Below are positions 28,426 through 38,367 of a DNA stretch of 64,000 nt, one piece after another. Numbering within the stretch: the first letter of the stretch is position 1; each line of letters starts with the position of its first letter. The stretch is from CAVVIH01 sp963748295 (GTDB lineage Bacteria; Acidobacteriota; Vicinamibacteria; Vicinamibacterales; 2-12-FULL-66-21): the NCBI GenBank assembly GCA_963748295.1, contig CAVVIH010000006.1, positions 248,001 to 312,000 on the forward strand, in the 5' to 3' direction. Below the pieces are notes generated by a model. That model was not told where the DNA came from, ran no database searches, and worked only from the letters and a program-made list of their open reading frames with translations. Made by a program: the position numbers and the translations under genes.

Positions 28426-29667
28426 ATGCGACCTCTGCTCACCGCGATCGGCGCGGTGCTGCTGGGCCATGCGATCTTCGGATCATTCCCCGCTCACGCG
28501 CAGATGCGGATCTCGTATCGCGGTCTGGTCGAGATCGGCCTCACCGGCTACCCGCAGTCGGCGCCGAACGATCCGACCCAGGGCATCGCCGACGTGCTCG
28601 CCCGGTTCGAGCCGTCGATCGACATCACGCAGGGGGTGTCGCTGGCGGCCTCGTTCGACGCCAGGATGGACACCCACGACGAGGTCGCGCGCCGGTGGGA
28701 CGTCGACTACTGGGATCGGAGCATCACGCGCCCGGCATTGGCCGTTCGGCGACTCGTGCTCACGATGACGCGCGGCCCGCTGACACTCGAACTGGGCAAG
28801 CAATTCGTCCGGTGGGGACAGGTGGACATCATCAGCCCGACCGACCGGTTTACGGCGCGAGATTACCTGCAGCCGTTCGCCACCGAGACGCTCGCCACGA
28901 CCGCCGCGCGGTTCACGCTGACAGGACGGGGCCACACGTTCGAGCTGGTCGCCACACCGCGCCTGGTGCCGAGCCGGATGCCGCTGCTGACCCACCGCTG
29001 GATCGGCGTGCCGGCCGCGGGCCTCGACCTGGCCGACGGTGGAGCGGTCTACCCCGGCGGTGGCCAGTACGGTGTTCGCTACAACCGCATCAGTCCAAGA
29101 GTCGAGTACGCGGTTTCATTCTTCCAGGGTTACAATCCCCTGCCGCGGCTGGCCGTTACGCCACTCGGACCGGCCACGGCGTCGATCACGCGACACTACC
29201 CGGCCGTGCGCGCCTACGGCGCGGATGCCATGGTGCCATTGCGAGGTGTTGCGCTGAGGGCAGAGGTCGCCTGGATCGAGTCGTACCACCGCGACACCGA
29301 CAACTACGGTTTGTATGTCGTGCAGGCGGAACGGCAGCAGGGCGAGTGGCTGTTCATCGGCGGATATGTGGGCGAATTCGTGACCGCGGCTCGCGGCGCC
29401 ATCACCTATGCGCCCGATCGGGGACTCGCGCGCAGCCTGGTCGGCCGGGCTTCGTACACCATCGATACCAACAGCAGCGTGGCGCTCGAGAGCGTGATAC
29501 GGCAAGACGGCGCCGGCTGGTACGCAAAAGCCGAGTACAGCCGGGCAGCCGGCGGCCATTGGCGCGTGACGCTGCGCGCCACGGTGATCCGGGGGTCGCT
29601 GGACGATTATCTCGGACAGTACCGGCGCAATTCGTACGGCGCCACGCAGGTCCGCTTCAGCTATTGA
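28426..29667 (+). CDS. outer-membrane beta-barrel protein (DUF1302-like)
   Basis: A 413-aa protein from the ATG at 28426, chosen because a signal peptide follows at once (LLTAIGAVLLGHAIFGSFPAHAQ). The rest is made of alternating short strands with aromatic caps and ends in VRFSY, the terminal aromatic typical of outer-membrane barrels. LELGKQFVRWGQVDIISPTDRF is a motif I associate with DUF1302/alginate-export-like barrels. It completes an ATPase-permease-carrier-barrel operon. An earlier ATG at 28372 is possible. Confidence 0.72.
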   Translation: MRPLLTAIGAVLLGHAIFGSFPAHAQMRISYRGLVEIGLTGYPQSAPNDPTQGIADVLARFEPSIDITQGVSLAASFDARMDTHDEVARRWDVDYWDRSITRPALAVRRLVLTMTRGPLTLELGKQFVRWGQVDIISPTDRFTARDYLQPFATETLATTAARFTLTGRGHTFELVATPRLVPSRMPLLTHRWIGVPAAGLDLADGGAVYPGGGQYGVRYNRISPRVEYAVSFFQGYNPLPRLAVTPLGPATASITRHYPAVRAYGADAMVPLRGVALRAEVAWIESYHRDTDNYGLYVVQAERQQGEWLFIGGYVGEFVTAARGAITYAPDRGLARSLVGRASYTIDTNSSVALESVIRQDGAGWYAKAEYSRAAGGHWRVTLRATVIRGSLDDYLGQYRRNSYGATQVRFSY

Positions 29668-29737
29668 GCAGATTCGAGTCCCAAGACTTCTCCATGGTAT
29701 TGCGTCCCGACACACTCACATTTCCGCGCAGCTGGCG

Positions 29738-32026
29738 ATGACGCTGGACAGCTGGGGCACCGAGTACGTCGCGGACGCGCTGCGCGAAGCCGACGTGTTT
29801 CGCGAGCTGCCTGATGATGTTCGCAGCGCGCTCGCCGCGCACATGTCGTCGCTGACGCTCGCCCCCGGCGAGACGCTCATCGACCAGGGACAACACGGCG
29901 ATCGGATGTTCGTCGTGCTGGCCGGCGAGCTCGACGTTCACGCCACCACTCGCCGCGGTGTCGTGCGCCAGATGCCCCGCCTGGGACACCACCGGGTGCT
30001 CGGCGAGGCCAACCTGCTGCTCGATTCGGCGGTGCCCTGCACGGCGCGCGCACACGGGAACGTCACCATCGCGGTGCTCTCGCGCGAGAGCTTCGTACGG
30101 TTCGGCGAGGGCAACCCGCTGGGCATGTTCCTCGTGATGGAGGCGCTCCGTCCGGCGCTGACGCGTCACCGGCTTCGCGTCGCGCTGCACACACATCGCA
30201 CCTTCGGCGATCTGGACCCGGCCGTTCTCGAAGATCTCGAATCCTCGCTCGAGTTCGTCTCCTTGTACGGCGGCGAGGTCCTGATGCGCCAGGGGGACCC
30301 CGGCGAAGACATGCACATCGTGCTCAGCGGACGCTTGCGCGTGACGGCCACACAGCCGGACGGGTCGCAGCAGCCGATCGCCGAGCTCGGCTCGGGGGAA
30401 ACGGTCGGCGAGATGGCGCTCGTCACCGGAGAGCCGCGGGGCGCGACGGTCCATGCCGTGCGCGATACACAGCTGGCGCGCCTGACGAGGACGAGCTTCG
30501 AACGGCTGCTCGAGCGGCATCCGCGCACGACCTTCGACATGATCGCGAGCCGGCTCGTCAGCCGGCTGCGCGTCGAAACCTCGCGTTCGCGTACTCATCG
30601 ACGTCACTCGCTTGCCACGGTGGCGGTCGTACCCGCTTCTCCTGGTGTCCCGCTCCAAGCCGTTTGCGCGCAGCTGACATCGGCGCTCTCCCGGCTCGGC
30701 TCCACGGTGCAATTGTCGAGCGATCTGGTCGACCGGGCCCTCGGGGCACGCGGCGTCGCCCAGTCGTTCGATCACGAGCACCACGGCGCCCATCTCTGTG
30801 AATGGCTCGCCGGGCAGGAGCTGGAACACCGGTTCGTCCTCTACGAGAGCGACCCCGGACTGTCACCGTGGACCGAACGATCGATCAGGCAGGCCGACCA
30901 CGTGATCGTCGTGGGTGACGCCACCGCGGATCCCGGCCCCGGCGAGATCGAAACGGTGATCCTCGCTCACTCGCGGCACACCCCTGGACGGACCCTTGCC
31001 CTCGTCCATCCGCCGGGCGGAACGCCTTCGGGCACGCGCCGCTGGCTCGAGCCGCGGAACGTGTCGCGCCACGTGCACCTGCGTCTGGACGATGCGAAGC
31101 TTTTCGATCGTCTGGCGCGCCTGATCACCGGCAATGCCGTCGCCCTGACGCTCGGCGGCGGGTTCGCTCGCGGCCTCGCGCACCTGGGCGTCTTCCGCGC
31201 GCTCGAGGAACTGGGCATCCCCGTGGACGTCGTCGGCGGGTCGAGCATGGGCGCGATGGTCGGAGCGCTGTGGGCGCACGGGTGGACTCTGAAGGACGTC
31301 GCGACGCGCACGGCGGAAGGGTTCGCGGCGTCGCTGGACGACATGACGCTGCCCTTCCTGTCGTTCAAACGCGGCGGCAAACACAGTCGCGTGATTCGCG
31401 GGTTCTTCGGCGACACGCAGATCGAGGATCTCTGGTATCCGTACTTCTGCGTCTCGACCAACCTGAATCGCTCCGAGCTGGCGATCCATACCCAAGGGTC
31501 GCTGGCCGAGGCGGTCACCGCCAGCACACGCGCGCCAGGCATCTTTCCACCTCTCGTCATCGGCGGCGAGCTCCATGTCGATGGTGGCCTCATCAACAAC
31601 GTGCCGGTAGACGTGATGAGCGATTTCGCCAACGGCGGCATCGTGATCGGCGTGGATGTCTCGCCCCCGCACGAGCTGAACGAGGTGGCCAACTACGGCC
31701 ATGATGTCTCGGGTTGGCAGGCGGCCTGGAGCCGGTTCAATCCCAATCGGCAGAAGCGCAGCTATCGCCCCAGCATCCTGATCGTGCTGATGCGGGTGAT
31801 CGAATTCGGCGGCATTTCCTACAGACGCACGAAAGCGGAGATGGCGGATCTCTACATCTCGCCCGACGTGCTGCGCTTCAAACGGAACGACTTCGGTCAG
31901 TTTGCGGGCATGGGCGACGCGGGCTACGCAGCCGCGCATCCGGTGCTGAAGAAGTGGCTGGCAGAGGGCCACGATGCCTATGGTGGCCGACGCCCGGACC
32001 TGTTTCGCCGCACGCGCGAACCGTAG
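29738..32026 (+). CDS. patatin-like phospholipase with two cyclic-nucleotide-binding domains
   Basis: The product is 762 aa and resembles neuropathy-target-esterase proteins. Residues ~15-135 and ~150-265 are two cNMP-binding folds (VLAGELDVHA; DMHIVLSGRLRV ... GSGETVGEMALVTGEPRGATV). A linker of about 200 residues follows. The patatin domain has an oxyanion GGG (473-475), the nucleophile Ser503 in GSSMG and Asp615 in DGG. It should hydrolyse phospholipids or lysophospholipids at the membrane, possibly under cyclic-nucleotide control. It lies 70 bases after the barrel gene on the same strand and may share its transcript. Confidence 0.88.
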   Translation: MTLDSWGTEYVADALREADVFRELPDDVRSALAAHMSSLTLAPGETLIDQGQHGDRMFVVLAGELDVHATTRRGVVRQMPRLGHHRVLGEANLLLDSAVPCTARAHGNVTIAVLSRESFVRFGEGNPLGMFLVMEALRPALTRHRLRVALHTHRTFGDLDPAVLEDLESSLEFVSLYGGEVLMRQGDPGEDMHIVLSGRLRVTATQPDGSQQPIAELGSGETVGEMALVTGEPRGATVHAVRDTQLARLTRTSFERLLERHPRTTFDMIASRLVSRLRVETSRSRTHRRHSLATVAVVPASPGVPLQAVCAQLTSALSRLGSTVQLSSDLVDRALGARGVAQSFDHEHHGAHLCEWLAGQELEHRFVLYESDPGLSPWTERSIRQADHVIVVGDATADPGPGEIETVILAHSRHTPGRTLALVHPPGGTPSGTRRWLEPRNVSRHVHLRLDDAKLFDRLARLITGNAVALTLGGGFARGLAHLGVFRALEELGIPVDVVGGSSMGAMVGALWAHGWTLKDVATRTAEGFAASLDDMTLPFLSFKRGGKHSRVIRGFFGDTQIEDLWYPYFCVSTNLNRSELAIHTQGSLAEAVTASTRAPGIFPPLVIGGELHVDGGLINNVPVDVMSDFANGGIVIGVDVSPPHELNEVANYGHDVSGWQAAWSRFNPNRQKRSYRPSILIVLMRVIEFGGISYRRTKAEMADLYISPDVLRFKRNDFGQFAGMGDAGYAAAHPVLKKWLAEGHDAYGGRRPDLFRRTREP

Positions 32027-32088
32027 GGTCGGCCGAAGTATACTCGGGCCGACATCAGCCACCACCTCCAGGGAGACGGGGCTGACGT

Positions 32089-34093
32089 GTGACTCTCCGT
32101 CGATCCATCGTCGGGTGCGCTGTAGTCCTCGCGCTGTTGCTCGCCGGGGCAGCGGTCCTTCTGCTGCTGCCAAATCCGGAACGAGCGTTCCAACCGCTCC
32201 GTCCACAATTCCCGCCGGCCCGAACCCCATCGCCCGTTCGGCCTGTCGTTGACGTGCTGCCGGATTCCAGATTCGGGTATGGATCGGCGCTCTCGCCGCT
32301 GGAGACGCGCGGGCGCGACACGTGGTATTTCTGGACAGCCGGCAACCAGAACTTCTTCCGCAAGGTCGCGATCCAGAGCAATGGTCAGTTCGATCTGCTG
32401 CAGGTGATCGACTCGCGGCGGTTCGGCCAGCGGTTTCGCACGCTGGGCCTGATGACCGATCCCGGGTGCACCCCTGCGACGGGGCCCGACCAGTACGGGC
32501 TTTGGCTCGACGACTGCGCGCCCGACCACCTGCCTGACATCCCCGGCACGCCATCGGGTGTCGTCGGACTTCGCAGATTCGAGAACCCGGCCTTCGATCC
32601 CGCGAAGTGGTCCGTCGAGCGATATCTCGAGCATCCGAAAAACGTGGAGCCGCCCTACCTGGTCGGGATGTCGTGCGGCTTCTGCCACATCGGACCGAAT
32701 CCGCTCGACCCACCCGCGGATCCCGAGCGTCCGGCGTGGAGAAACCTGGCGCCGGTGATTGGAAACCAGTTCCTCGAAGACGCGAAGCTGTTCACGATCA
32801 GGATGACGCCGGAGGACTTCCGGTGGCACGTCGCGAACATGCAGCCGGCCGGCACCGTGGATACGTCCCGTTTCGCGACGGATCACATCAACAACCCGAA
32901 CGCGATCAACTCCATCTTCTACCTCGGCCATCGGCCGACGCAGCAGGAACGGATGAAGGACGGCGTGATGCGCGCCGTCAATCACATCCTCAAGGACGGC
33001 GCCGACTCGATCGGCGTCGCCGGCGCCTCGCTCCGGGTGTACGTGAACATCGGGATGTGCTCCGATTACTGGCTGACGCTGCACCAGGCCATCTACGGCA
33101 TGGTCGAGCAGAAGCCGTTCCTGATTGACAAAGCGCGGCAGGACTGCGCCGACTGGCGGCAGACAGAAGAGCGAATGCCCGCCGCCGAAGCGTTCCTGAA
33201 AACGATCGGCCCGATGCGGCTCAAGGACGCACCGGGCGGAGCCGAATACCTCACGACAGAGGCGCCCGTGCTCGACCGCGGCAAGACCGTCTTCGCCGAG
33301 CAGTGCGCGAGGTGCCACTCGAGCAAACAGCCGCCGCCGGAGATTCAGGTGGATCGCGAGCGCGCGTTGCAGTGGTATCGCGACGCCGTGCACCGCGACG
33401 ACTTCCTCGACATGAACTACCTCTCCGACGACCGGCGATACTCGGTGACGGAGATCGGAACCAACGTGGCGCGGGCGCTCGCGTCGAACGCGATCGCCGG
33501 ACACATCTGGCAGGAGTTCTCGTCGGAGACGTACAAGGAGCTTCCGTCCGCGGGAGAGCTGCGCAATCTGTACAATCCGCTCGACCCTGGCTCCCCGCTG
33601 ACGTTCAAGCTGCCGGCCGGCGGTCGAGGCTACTACCGAACGCCCACTCTGGTGAGCATCTGGGCGACCGCGCCGTACCTGCACAACAACTCGGTCGGCA
33701 TCTACACGAAGGACCCTTCGGTCCGCGGACGTCTGATCGCGTTCGCGGACGGTATAGAGAAGCTGCTGTGGCCGGAGCGGCGGCGCGGCGTGCAATCCAT
33801 TCCGGTCACCACAACGTTCAGTCGGGTGCACCGGTATACGGGGCAGATCATCGAGATTCCGGTCAACACGCCGATCAACGTCATCGCCAGGGTGAATCCG
33901 CGCGACCTTTACCCGCTCAACCAGCGGACGATCGACTTCCTGAGCTGGGCCTTCGGCGAACGGTTCCTCCTGCACCGGGCTGCTCGGGAAGAATCTGGCC
34001 CCGGATTTCATCGAAGACAGAGGCCACTACTTCGGATCGACGCTGTCGGACGAAGACAAACGTGCGCTCGTCGAGTTCCTCAAGACGTTCTGA
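32089..34093 (+). CDS. long diheme cytochrome c, RoxA-like, one frame break
   Basis: About 667 aa, starting at a GTG with an N-terminal membrane/signal segment (VGCAVVLALLLAGAAVLLLL). Two c-type haem sites are visible: C196-G-F-C-H200 and C406-A-R-C-H410. Between them lies the region SIFYLGHRPTQQERMKDGV. The frame is lost near 33985. The restored end reads KNLAPDFIEDRG ... EFLKTF. Length and haem spacing (about 210 residues) resemble rubber oxygenase RoxA-type proteins, and are larger than ordinary diheme peroxidases. It is exported and probably oxidative. It leads an operon with a FAD oxidase and an aldehyde dehydrogenase. A MauG-like peroxidase role is the alternative. Confidence 0.7.
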
Positions 34094-34131
34094 CCACCAA
34101 GGTCCAAGGGCGTTGGTTTTTGGGAGGCGCA

Positions 34132-35545
34132 ATGTCCGATCTCGTCGTCACCAACTGGTTCGGGGATCTCATTTCCAGGCCGAAAGTCATCGTCGAGGCG
34201 CATTCCGTGGAGGACATCGTGCGTGTCCTTACGGATCCCGTCCGTTATCCGTCACCGGTGCGGGCGGTGGGCTCGAATCACTCGACGGCCCGGTGCGGTG
34301 TCGCGGACGGGGGCACGCTCCTCAAGATGGCGGGCATGAACCGCATCCTGGATATCGGCAAGGACACAGTCACCGCTCAGGCGGGTGCGCTGTACATCGA
34401 CGTCGCGGAGGAGCTGCGCAAACGAAACCTGCAATTTCACGTCTGCACGGAAATCGGCAACCTGTCCATTGGAAGCGCCGCCTGCGCCGGCACGAAAGAC
34501 GGTTCCATGCCCGGGGAATATGGACAGGTCGGTTCCTACGTCACGGCAGTCAAGATGGTCCTCCCCAACGGCCGACTCCTCGAGGCGAGCGACGAAACCG
34601 ATCCGGAACTGATGCAGCAAATCCGCGCGAGCTATGGAACCTTCGGCGTCATCTATGAAGCGACCCTCAAAGTTCGTCCTCTCACGGCGGTGAAGGTCTA
34701 TCACCGGACGTTTGCGCTGCAGGAGTTCCTCGAGGCCCTGCCGGAGCTGCGGGCATCGGGCGTGTCGATGATGTATTACATGTTTCCGTTCGTCGACAAG
34801 ATCACCGTGGAGTTCCGCCGATACAATCCGACAGCAACGGCGCGGCACAACCAGCATCGCGTGGACCGCACGGAATCGCGGCTGGGCTGTGATCGGACCC
34901 GTTGTCGGCCGATGGGCGGCGGCGTTGCCGGGCGCGGTGCGTCACCCCGTGCTGAACGCTTTGACCTCGATTTGGCGGTACAACCTGGTGCATCGCGTCA
35001 AGAGTGACGACACCATCCCGGTGCAGCAAACGATTCGCTATCCGCCAGTGGGAGGCGCGTGCCGCTACACGTTCAGTCTCTTCGCATTCCCCGTCGAAGA
35101 CTTCCCGAGAGTCGTCCAGGAGTTCTATCGATTCTGCAAGGAGTACTATCAGCGCACGGGCTATCGCACGAATCTCTCGTATGTGGGATACCGCATTTGC
35201 AGGGACCAGCGCTCCCTGCTCTCCTATTCCTTCGATGGCGATGTGATGACCCTGGATCCGGTGTCGACGAACAATCCTGGCTGGAAAGAATTCCTCGGGG
35301 AGTTCAACGAGTTCTGCAGCGTCAGGAAAGGTGTGCCCCTGTTCAACCAGACGTTCGGTGTGACGCGGGAAATCGCCCGACGAGCCTTCGGCGAACGCCT
35401 GGACGTGATTTCGCGAACGAGACAGACGTACGATCCGGACGGGCGCTTGTTGAACGACTACTTTCGGGAGCTGTTTGCTCCGGCGGGCGTGTACCAGGCC
35501 GCATCGCTCGAAAAAAGCGGGATCGCCGCCCGGAGCCAGCCATGA
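34132..35545 (+). CDS. FAD-linked oxidase (VAO/ALO family), one frame break
   Basis: About 470 aa. The N-terminal FAD-binding PCMH region shows VRAVGSNHSTARCGVADGGTL, VTAQAGALYIDVAEELRKR and IGNLSIGSAACAGTKDGS. These match D-arabinono-1,4-lactone oxidase-type flavoproteins; the SNHS motif includes the His sometimes linked covalently to FAD. The C-terminal substrate domain follows after a base indel near 34860 (restored as RGWAVIGPVVGRW). It oxidises an alcohol or lactone substrate of unknown identity. It starts 38 bases after the cytochrome stop and its TGA overlaps the ATG of the next gene. Confidence 0.75.
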
Positions 35546-37006
35546 GTACGACACACGGGCTCGACCTCGTGAATGTCTCCGGCGACGCGGGCACGAGTCC
35601 GGCGGAGTTGCGCCGGCTTTATGAGGCGCAGCGGCGGGCCTTTGACGCGTCCCCGGTCCCGGACGCTGCGGCGCGACGGGATGCGCTGGATCGGCTGGCC
35701 GAGACGCTGTCGCGCAACAGCCAGGAAACTGCGGCTGCGATTTCGCTGGACTTCGGAACACGATCCCGCCACGAAACCTACCTCTTCGAACTGGTGCCGC
35801 TCAGAAACGCCATCCGACACACCAGGTGGCATCTCGAGGGATGGATGCGTCGTGAGCGTCGTCGTGTGACGTGGACCTGGCCGGGTAAAGCCTGGGTGCA
35901 GTACCAGCCGCTCGGCGTCGTCGGCATCATCGGCGCCTGGAACTACCCGCTTGTCATCGCCGTGTGGCCGCTCGTGGATGCGCTGGCCGCCGGCAACCGC
36001 GTGTTGCTCAAGGCTCCCGAACTGACGCCGAACTTCTCCGCATTGCTGAAGCGCATGCTGGGAGAGGCCTTCGCCGAGGACCAGGTCGCCGTCGTCCTCG
36101 GTGGTGTGGAGGTTGCGGAGCAGTTTTGCAAGCTGCCGCTCGATCATCTCTTTTTCACTGGTTCGACCGCGGTGGGACGCCGGGTGATGGCAGCCGCAGC
36201 CGAGCATCTCGTCCCGGTGACGCTGGAGCTCGGTGGCAAGTCGCCCGCCATCGTCTGCCCGGACTACAAGATTGCCACCGCAGCCCGCGACATCGCGATC
36301 GGCAAGCTGCACACTGCCGGCCAGGCTTGCCTCGCGCCGGACTATGCGCTTGTGCCTGCGGCAAAGGTGCGGGATCTGGCCGTTGCGGTGATTGCCGAGT
36401 CACGGAAGCTCTATCCGTCCATTGCGGACGAGAGCTATACCTCCATCGTGAACGATCGCCATTACGCCCGGCTGCAACGCGCCTTGAACGAGGCTCGCGA
36501 CGGAGGCGCTGAGATTCTGAGCCACTCCGATCAGCCGGCAGGCGCCGTGCGGAAGATCGGCCCCACGGTCGTGCTCGATCCTCCATCGGACTGTGCGCTG
36601 ATGCGGGAGGAAATCTTCGGCCCGATCCTGCCGATCATCGGCTATCAGCGGCTCGAGGACGCCATCAGCTACGTCAACGCTCGCGAGAGGCCGCTTGCCT
36701 TGTATTGCCTGACGCACGACCGCGCCAGTCAGGACGCGGTGCTGAGCCGTACGATTTCGGGAGGCGTCACCCTGAACGGCACGATCATGCACAAGGGCCA
36801 GGTCGACCTTCCGTTTGGCGGGGTAGGTAAGAGCGGGATCGGCTCGTACCACGGAATAGCTGGCTTTCGTCGCTTCTCTCACGCGCGCGGCGTCTTCGAA
36901 GTACCGCGGTCTGAACCAGTTTCACTTGCTCTCGCCGCCATACGGCAGATTGGCCAGGCTGGTGATCCGCGTTCTCGGCAGCCGCCGCGCTGCGGATTCG
37001 TGTTGA
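35542..37006 (+). CDS. coniferyl-aldehyde-dehydrogenase-like ALDH, one frame break
   Basis: About 487 aa. The family is clear from VGIIGAWNYPLVIAVWP, FFTGSTAVGRRVM, VTLELGGKSPAIV (catalytic Glu), the AGQACLAPDY block with the nucleophile Cys, and EEIFGPILPI. The motif set and size match coniferyl/long-chain aldehyde dehydrogenases. They oxidise aldehydes to acids with NAD(P)+. The frame breaks near 36897. The restored C-terminus reads KYRGLNQFHLLSPPYGRLA and ends with a TGA at 37004. The start overlaps the FAD oxidase stop (ATGA), so the two are coupled. It probably removes aldehydes made by the upstream oxidases. Confidence 0.85.
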
Positions 37007-37011
37007 GCACG

Positions 37012-37242
37012 TCAGCCCTGCTCCTCACGCTTGCGTTCCACAAGAAGCCGCCAGGACTTTCTGGCACACCAGAGGAACAGCACGAGCGCCACTGCGGCCG
37101 CGGGAAGCGACGACATCGGCGCGTCTCGCTCGAGGATCGCCAGAAGCGCTTCGAAGAAGAATGCGAAGGCTCCAAGCGCGACGATGCAGAGAAATACCGC
37201 AAACACGATGTCCCGCACTCTGCGGGAACGCGAGTTCGACAT
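37012..37242 (-). CDS. small two-helix membrane protein
   Basis: A 76-aa protein with two hydrophobic stretches, RDIVFAVFLCIVALGAFAFFFEALLAIL and LPAAAVALVLFLWCA, a basic N-terminus and a charged tail (LLVERKREEQG). No family recognised. It converges with the aldehyde dehydrogenase gene, with 5 bases between stops, and is 10 bases downstream of the VOC gene on the same strand. Confidence 0.5.
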   Translation of the reverse strand: MSNSRSRRVRDIVFAVFLCIVALGAFAFFFEALLAILERDAPMSSLPAAAVALVLFLWCARKSWRLLVERKREEQG

Positions 37243-37252
37243 CGCACCAAGG

Positions 37253-37666
37253 CTAATCGAGTGACGGCGCTTCCGGTTGATGGAGCAGCATCCAGGACGT
37301 CCCGAACCTGTCGCGAAGCATCGCGAACCGATTCGCGAACGGCGTCTTCTCCATCTTCATGAAGATCTCGCCGCCGTCCGCGAGCACGGCGTAGACTCGC
37401 TCCGCGTCGGCCTCGCTATCCAAGGTGAGCGTGAGATAGGCGCTTCGCATGGGTTCGGCGTGCGGAATGTCGGCGCCCATCACCACGCTCGTGCCGATCT
37501 CGATGCGGGCGTGCAGGATCTTGTCCTTCCAGTCCGCCGGCAGGTTGGGATTGGGCTGTTCCCCATGCCGGACGATGCCGGCGATGGTGCCGCCCAGGTG
37601 CTGCTCGTAGAACCGGAACGCCTGCTCGCAGTTTCCGCGGTAGTTCACGTAGATGTCGAGTCTCAT
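37253..37666 (-). CDS. VOC-superfamily (PhnB/glyoxalase-like) protein
   Basis: The 137-aa sequence matches PhnB-type VOC proteins: VNYRGNCEQAFRFYEQHLGG at the start, ILHARIEIGTSVVMGAD in the middle, and FANRFAMLRDRFGTSWMLLH at the end. The fold is two beta-alpha-beta-beta-beta units, usually a small dimer. PhnB-like proteins are often of unknown function, and a lyase or dioxygenase role cannot be told from sequence alone. Confidence 0.82.
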   Translation of the reverse strand: MRLDIYVNYRGNCEQAFRFYEQHLGGTIAGIVRHGEQPNPNLPADWKDKILHARIEIGTSVVMGADIPHAEPMRSAYLTLTLDSEADAERVYAVLADGGEIFMKMEKTPFANRFAMLRDRFGTSWMLLHQPEAPSLD

Positions 37667-37761
37667 GATTAATTCTTGCGCACCCTCGCAGATCCGTCGC
37701 GGACTATCGGAGGACTGCCGCGCTAACGATTCGCCCCGCGTTTCATGCTCAGCGCTCTCGT

Positions 37762-37834
37762 AGGCCTGCGCAGCGTTTTAATCGCGCCCGTCGGCCTGCT
37801 CCTACGGTTCGCGGATCGAACCGGCTTCATCGAC
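37762..37834 (+). repeat. dispersed 73-bp repeat, copy 2
   Basis: Inverted relative to 1881-1953, with two mismatches in 73 by eye. It overlaps the last codons of the GNAT gene, so the C-terminal EAGSIREP of that protein is encoded by repeat DNA. Confidence 0.85.
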
Positions 37835-38353
37835 GGCCTTTGACATCCATTTGCGCATGAACACACATGGCATCGATCGGCCCGACATCAGGAGAGCCTC
37901 CCCCCGGGCGGTTTCCTGGAATCCATTCGCCCTGTAGAACTCCACGCCAGCGAGCGACGCCTGGATCTGGATGCTCTTCGCGCCATACGCCCGCGCGTGC
38001 TCCTCGGCCAGACGCAACAGCGCCGTGCCGATTCCCCGCCTCGCTGCGCTCGGTCTCACGTACACGGACACACCATCCTCATCATCGTCCACACGGTGGG
38101 TTGAAAACCCGAGGACCGCAGGCTGCCCGTCGATGATGCCGGTCGCAACGAAAAATGCCTCCCCTCCGATCATGGCGTTCACGTAGATGTCCGGCGTAAG
38201 GCCAGATTCCCACGCCTCGACGATGTCCGGTGGATAGAAGGCCGGACCAATGCATCGAATCGAGTCGAGGTGAGCGAGGGCGATCGCGTCAGCGTCCGCG
38301 GGCGTGGCGCGGCGTGTTTGAATCTCAGGCGTAATGGTTTTGCCAGACTCCAC
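37802..38353 (-). CDS. GNAT family N-acetyltransferase
   Basis: About 183 aa from a GTG at 38353, 14 bases after the stop of the PQQ-propeller gene. It has RRATPADADAIALAHLDSIR at the N-terminus, the acetyl-CoA loop VRPSAARRGIGTALLRLAEEHA, and FYRANGFQETARGE. The acetyl acceptor is unknown. The frame continues upstream through the propeller gene but there it is only a shadow. The C-terminal tail is supplied by the 73-bp dispersed repeat. Confidence 0.78.
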   Translation of the reverse strand: MESGKTITPEIQTRRATPADADAIALAHLDSIRCIGPAFYPPDIVEAWESGLTPDIYVNAMIGGEAFFVATGIIDGQPAVLGFSTHRVDDDEDGVSVYVRPSAARRGIGTALLRLAEEHARAYGAKSIQIQASLAGVEFYRANGFQETARGEALLMSGRSMPCVFMRKWMSKAVDEAGSIREP

Positions 38354-38367
38354 AGGGCCCGCTCCCG

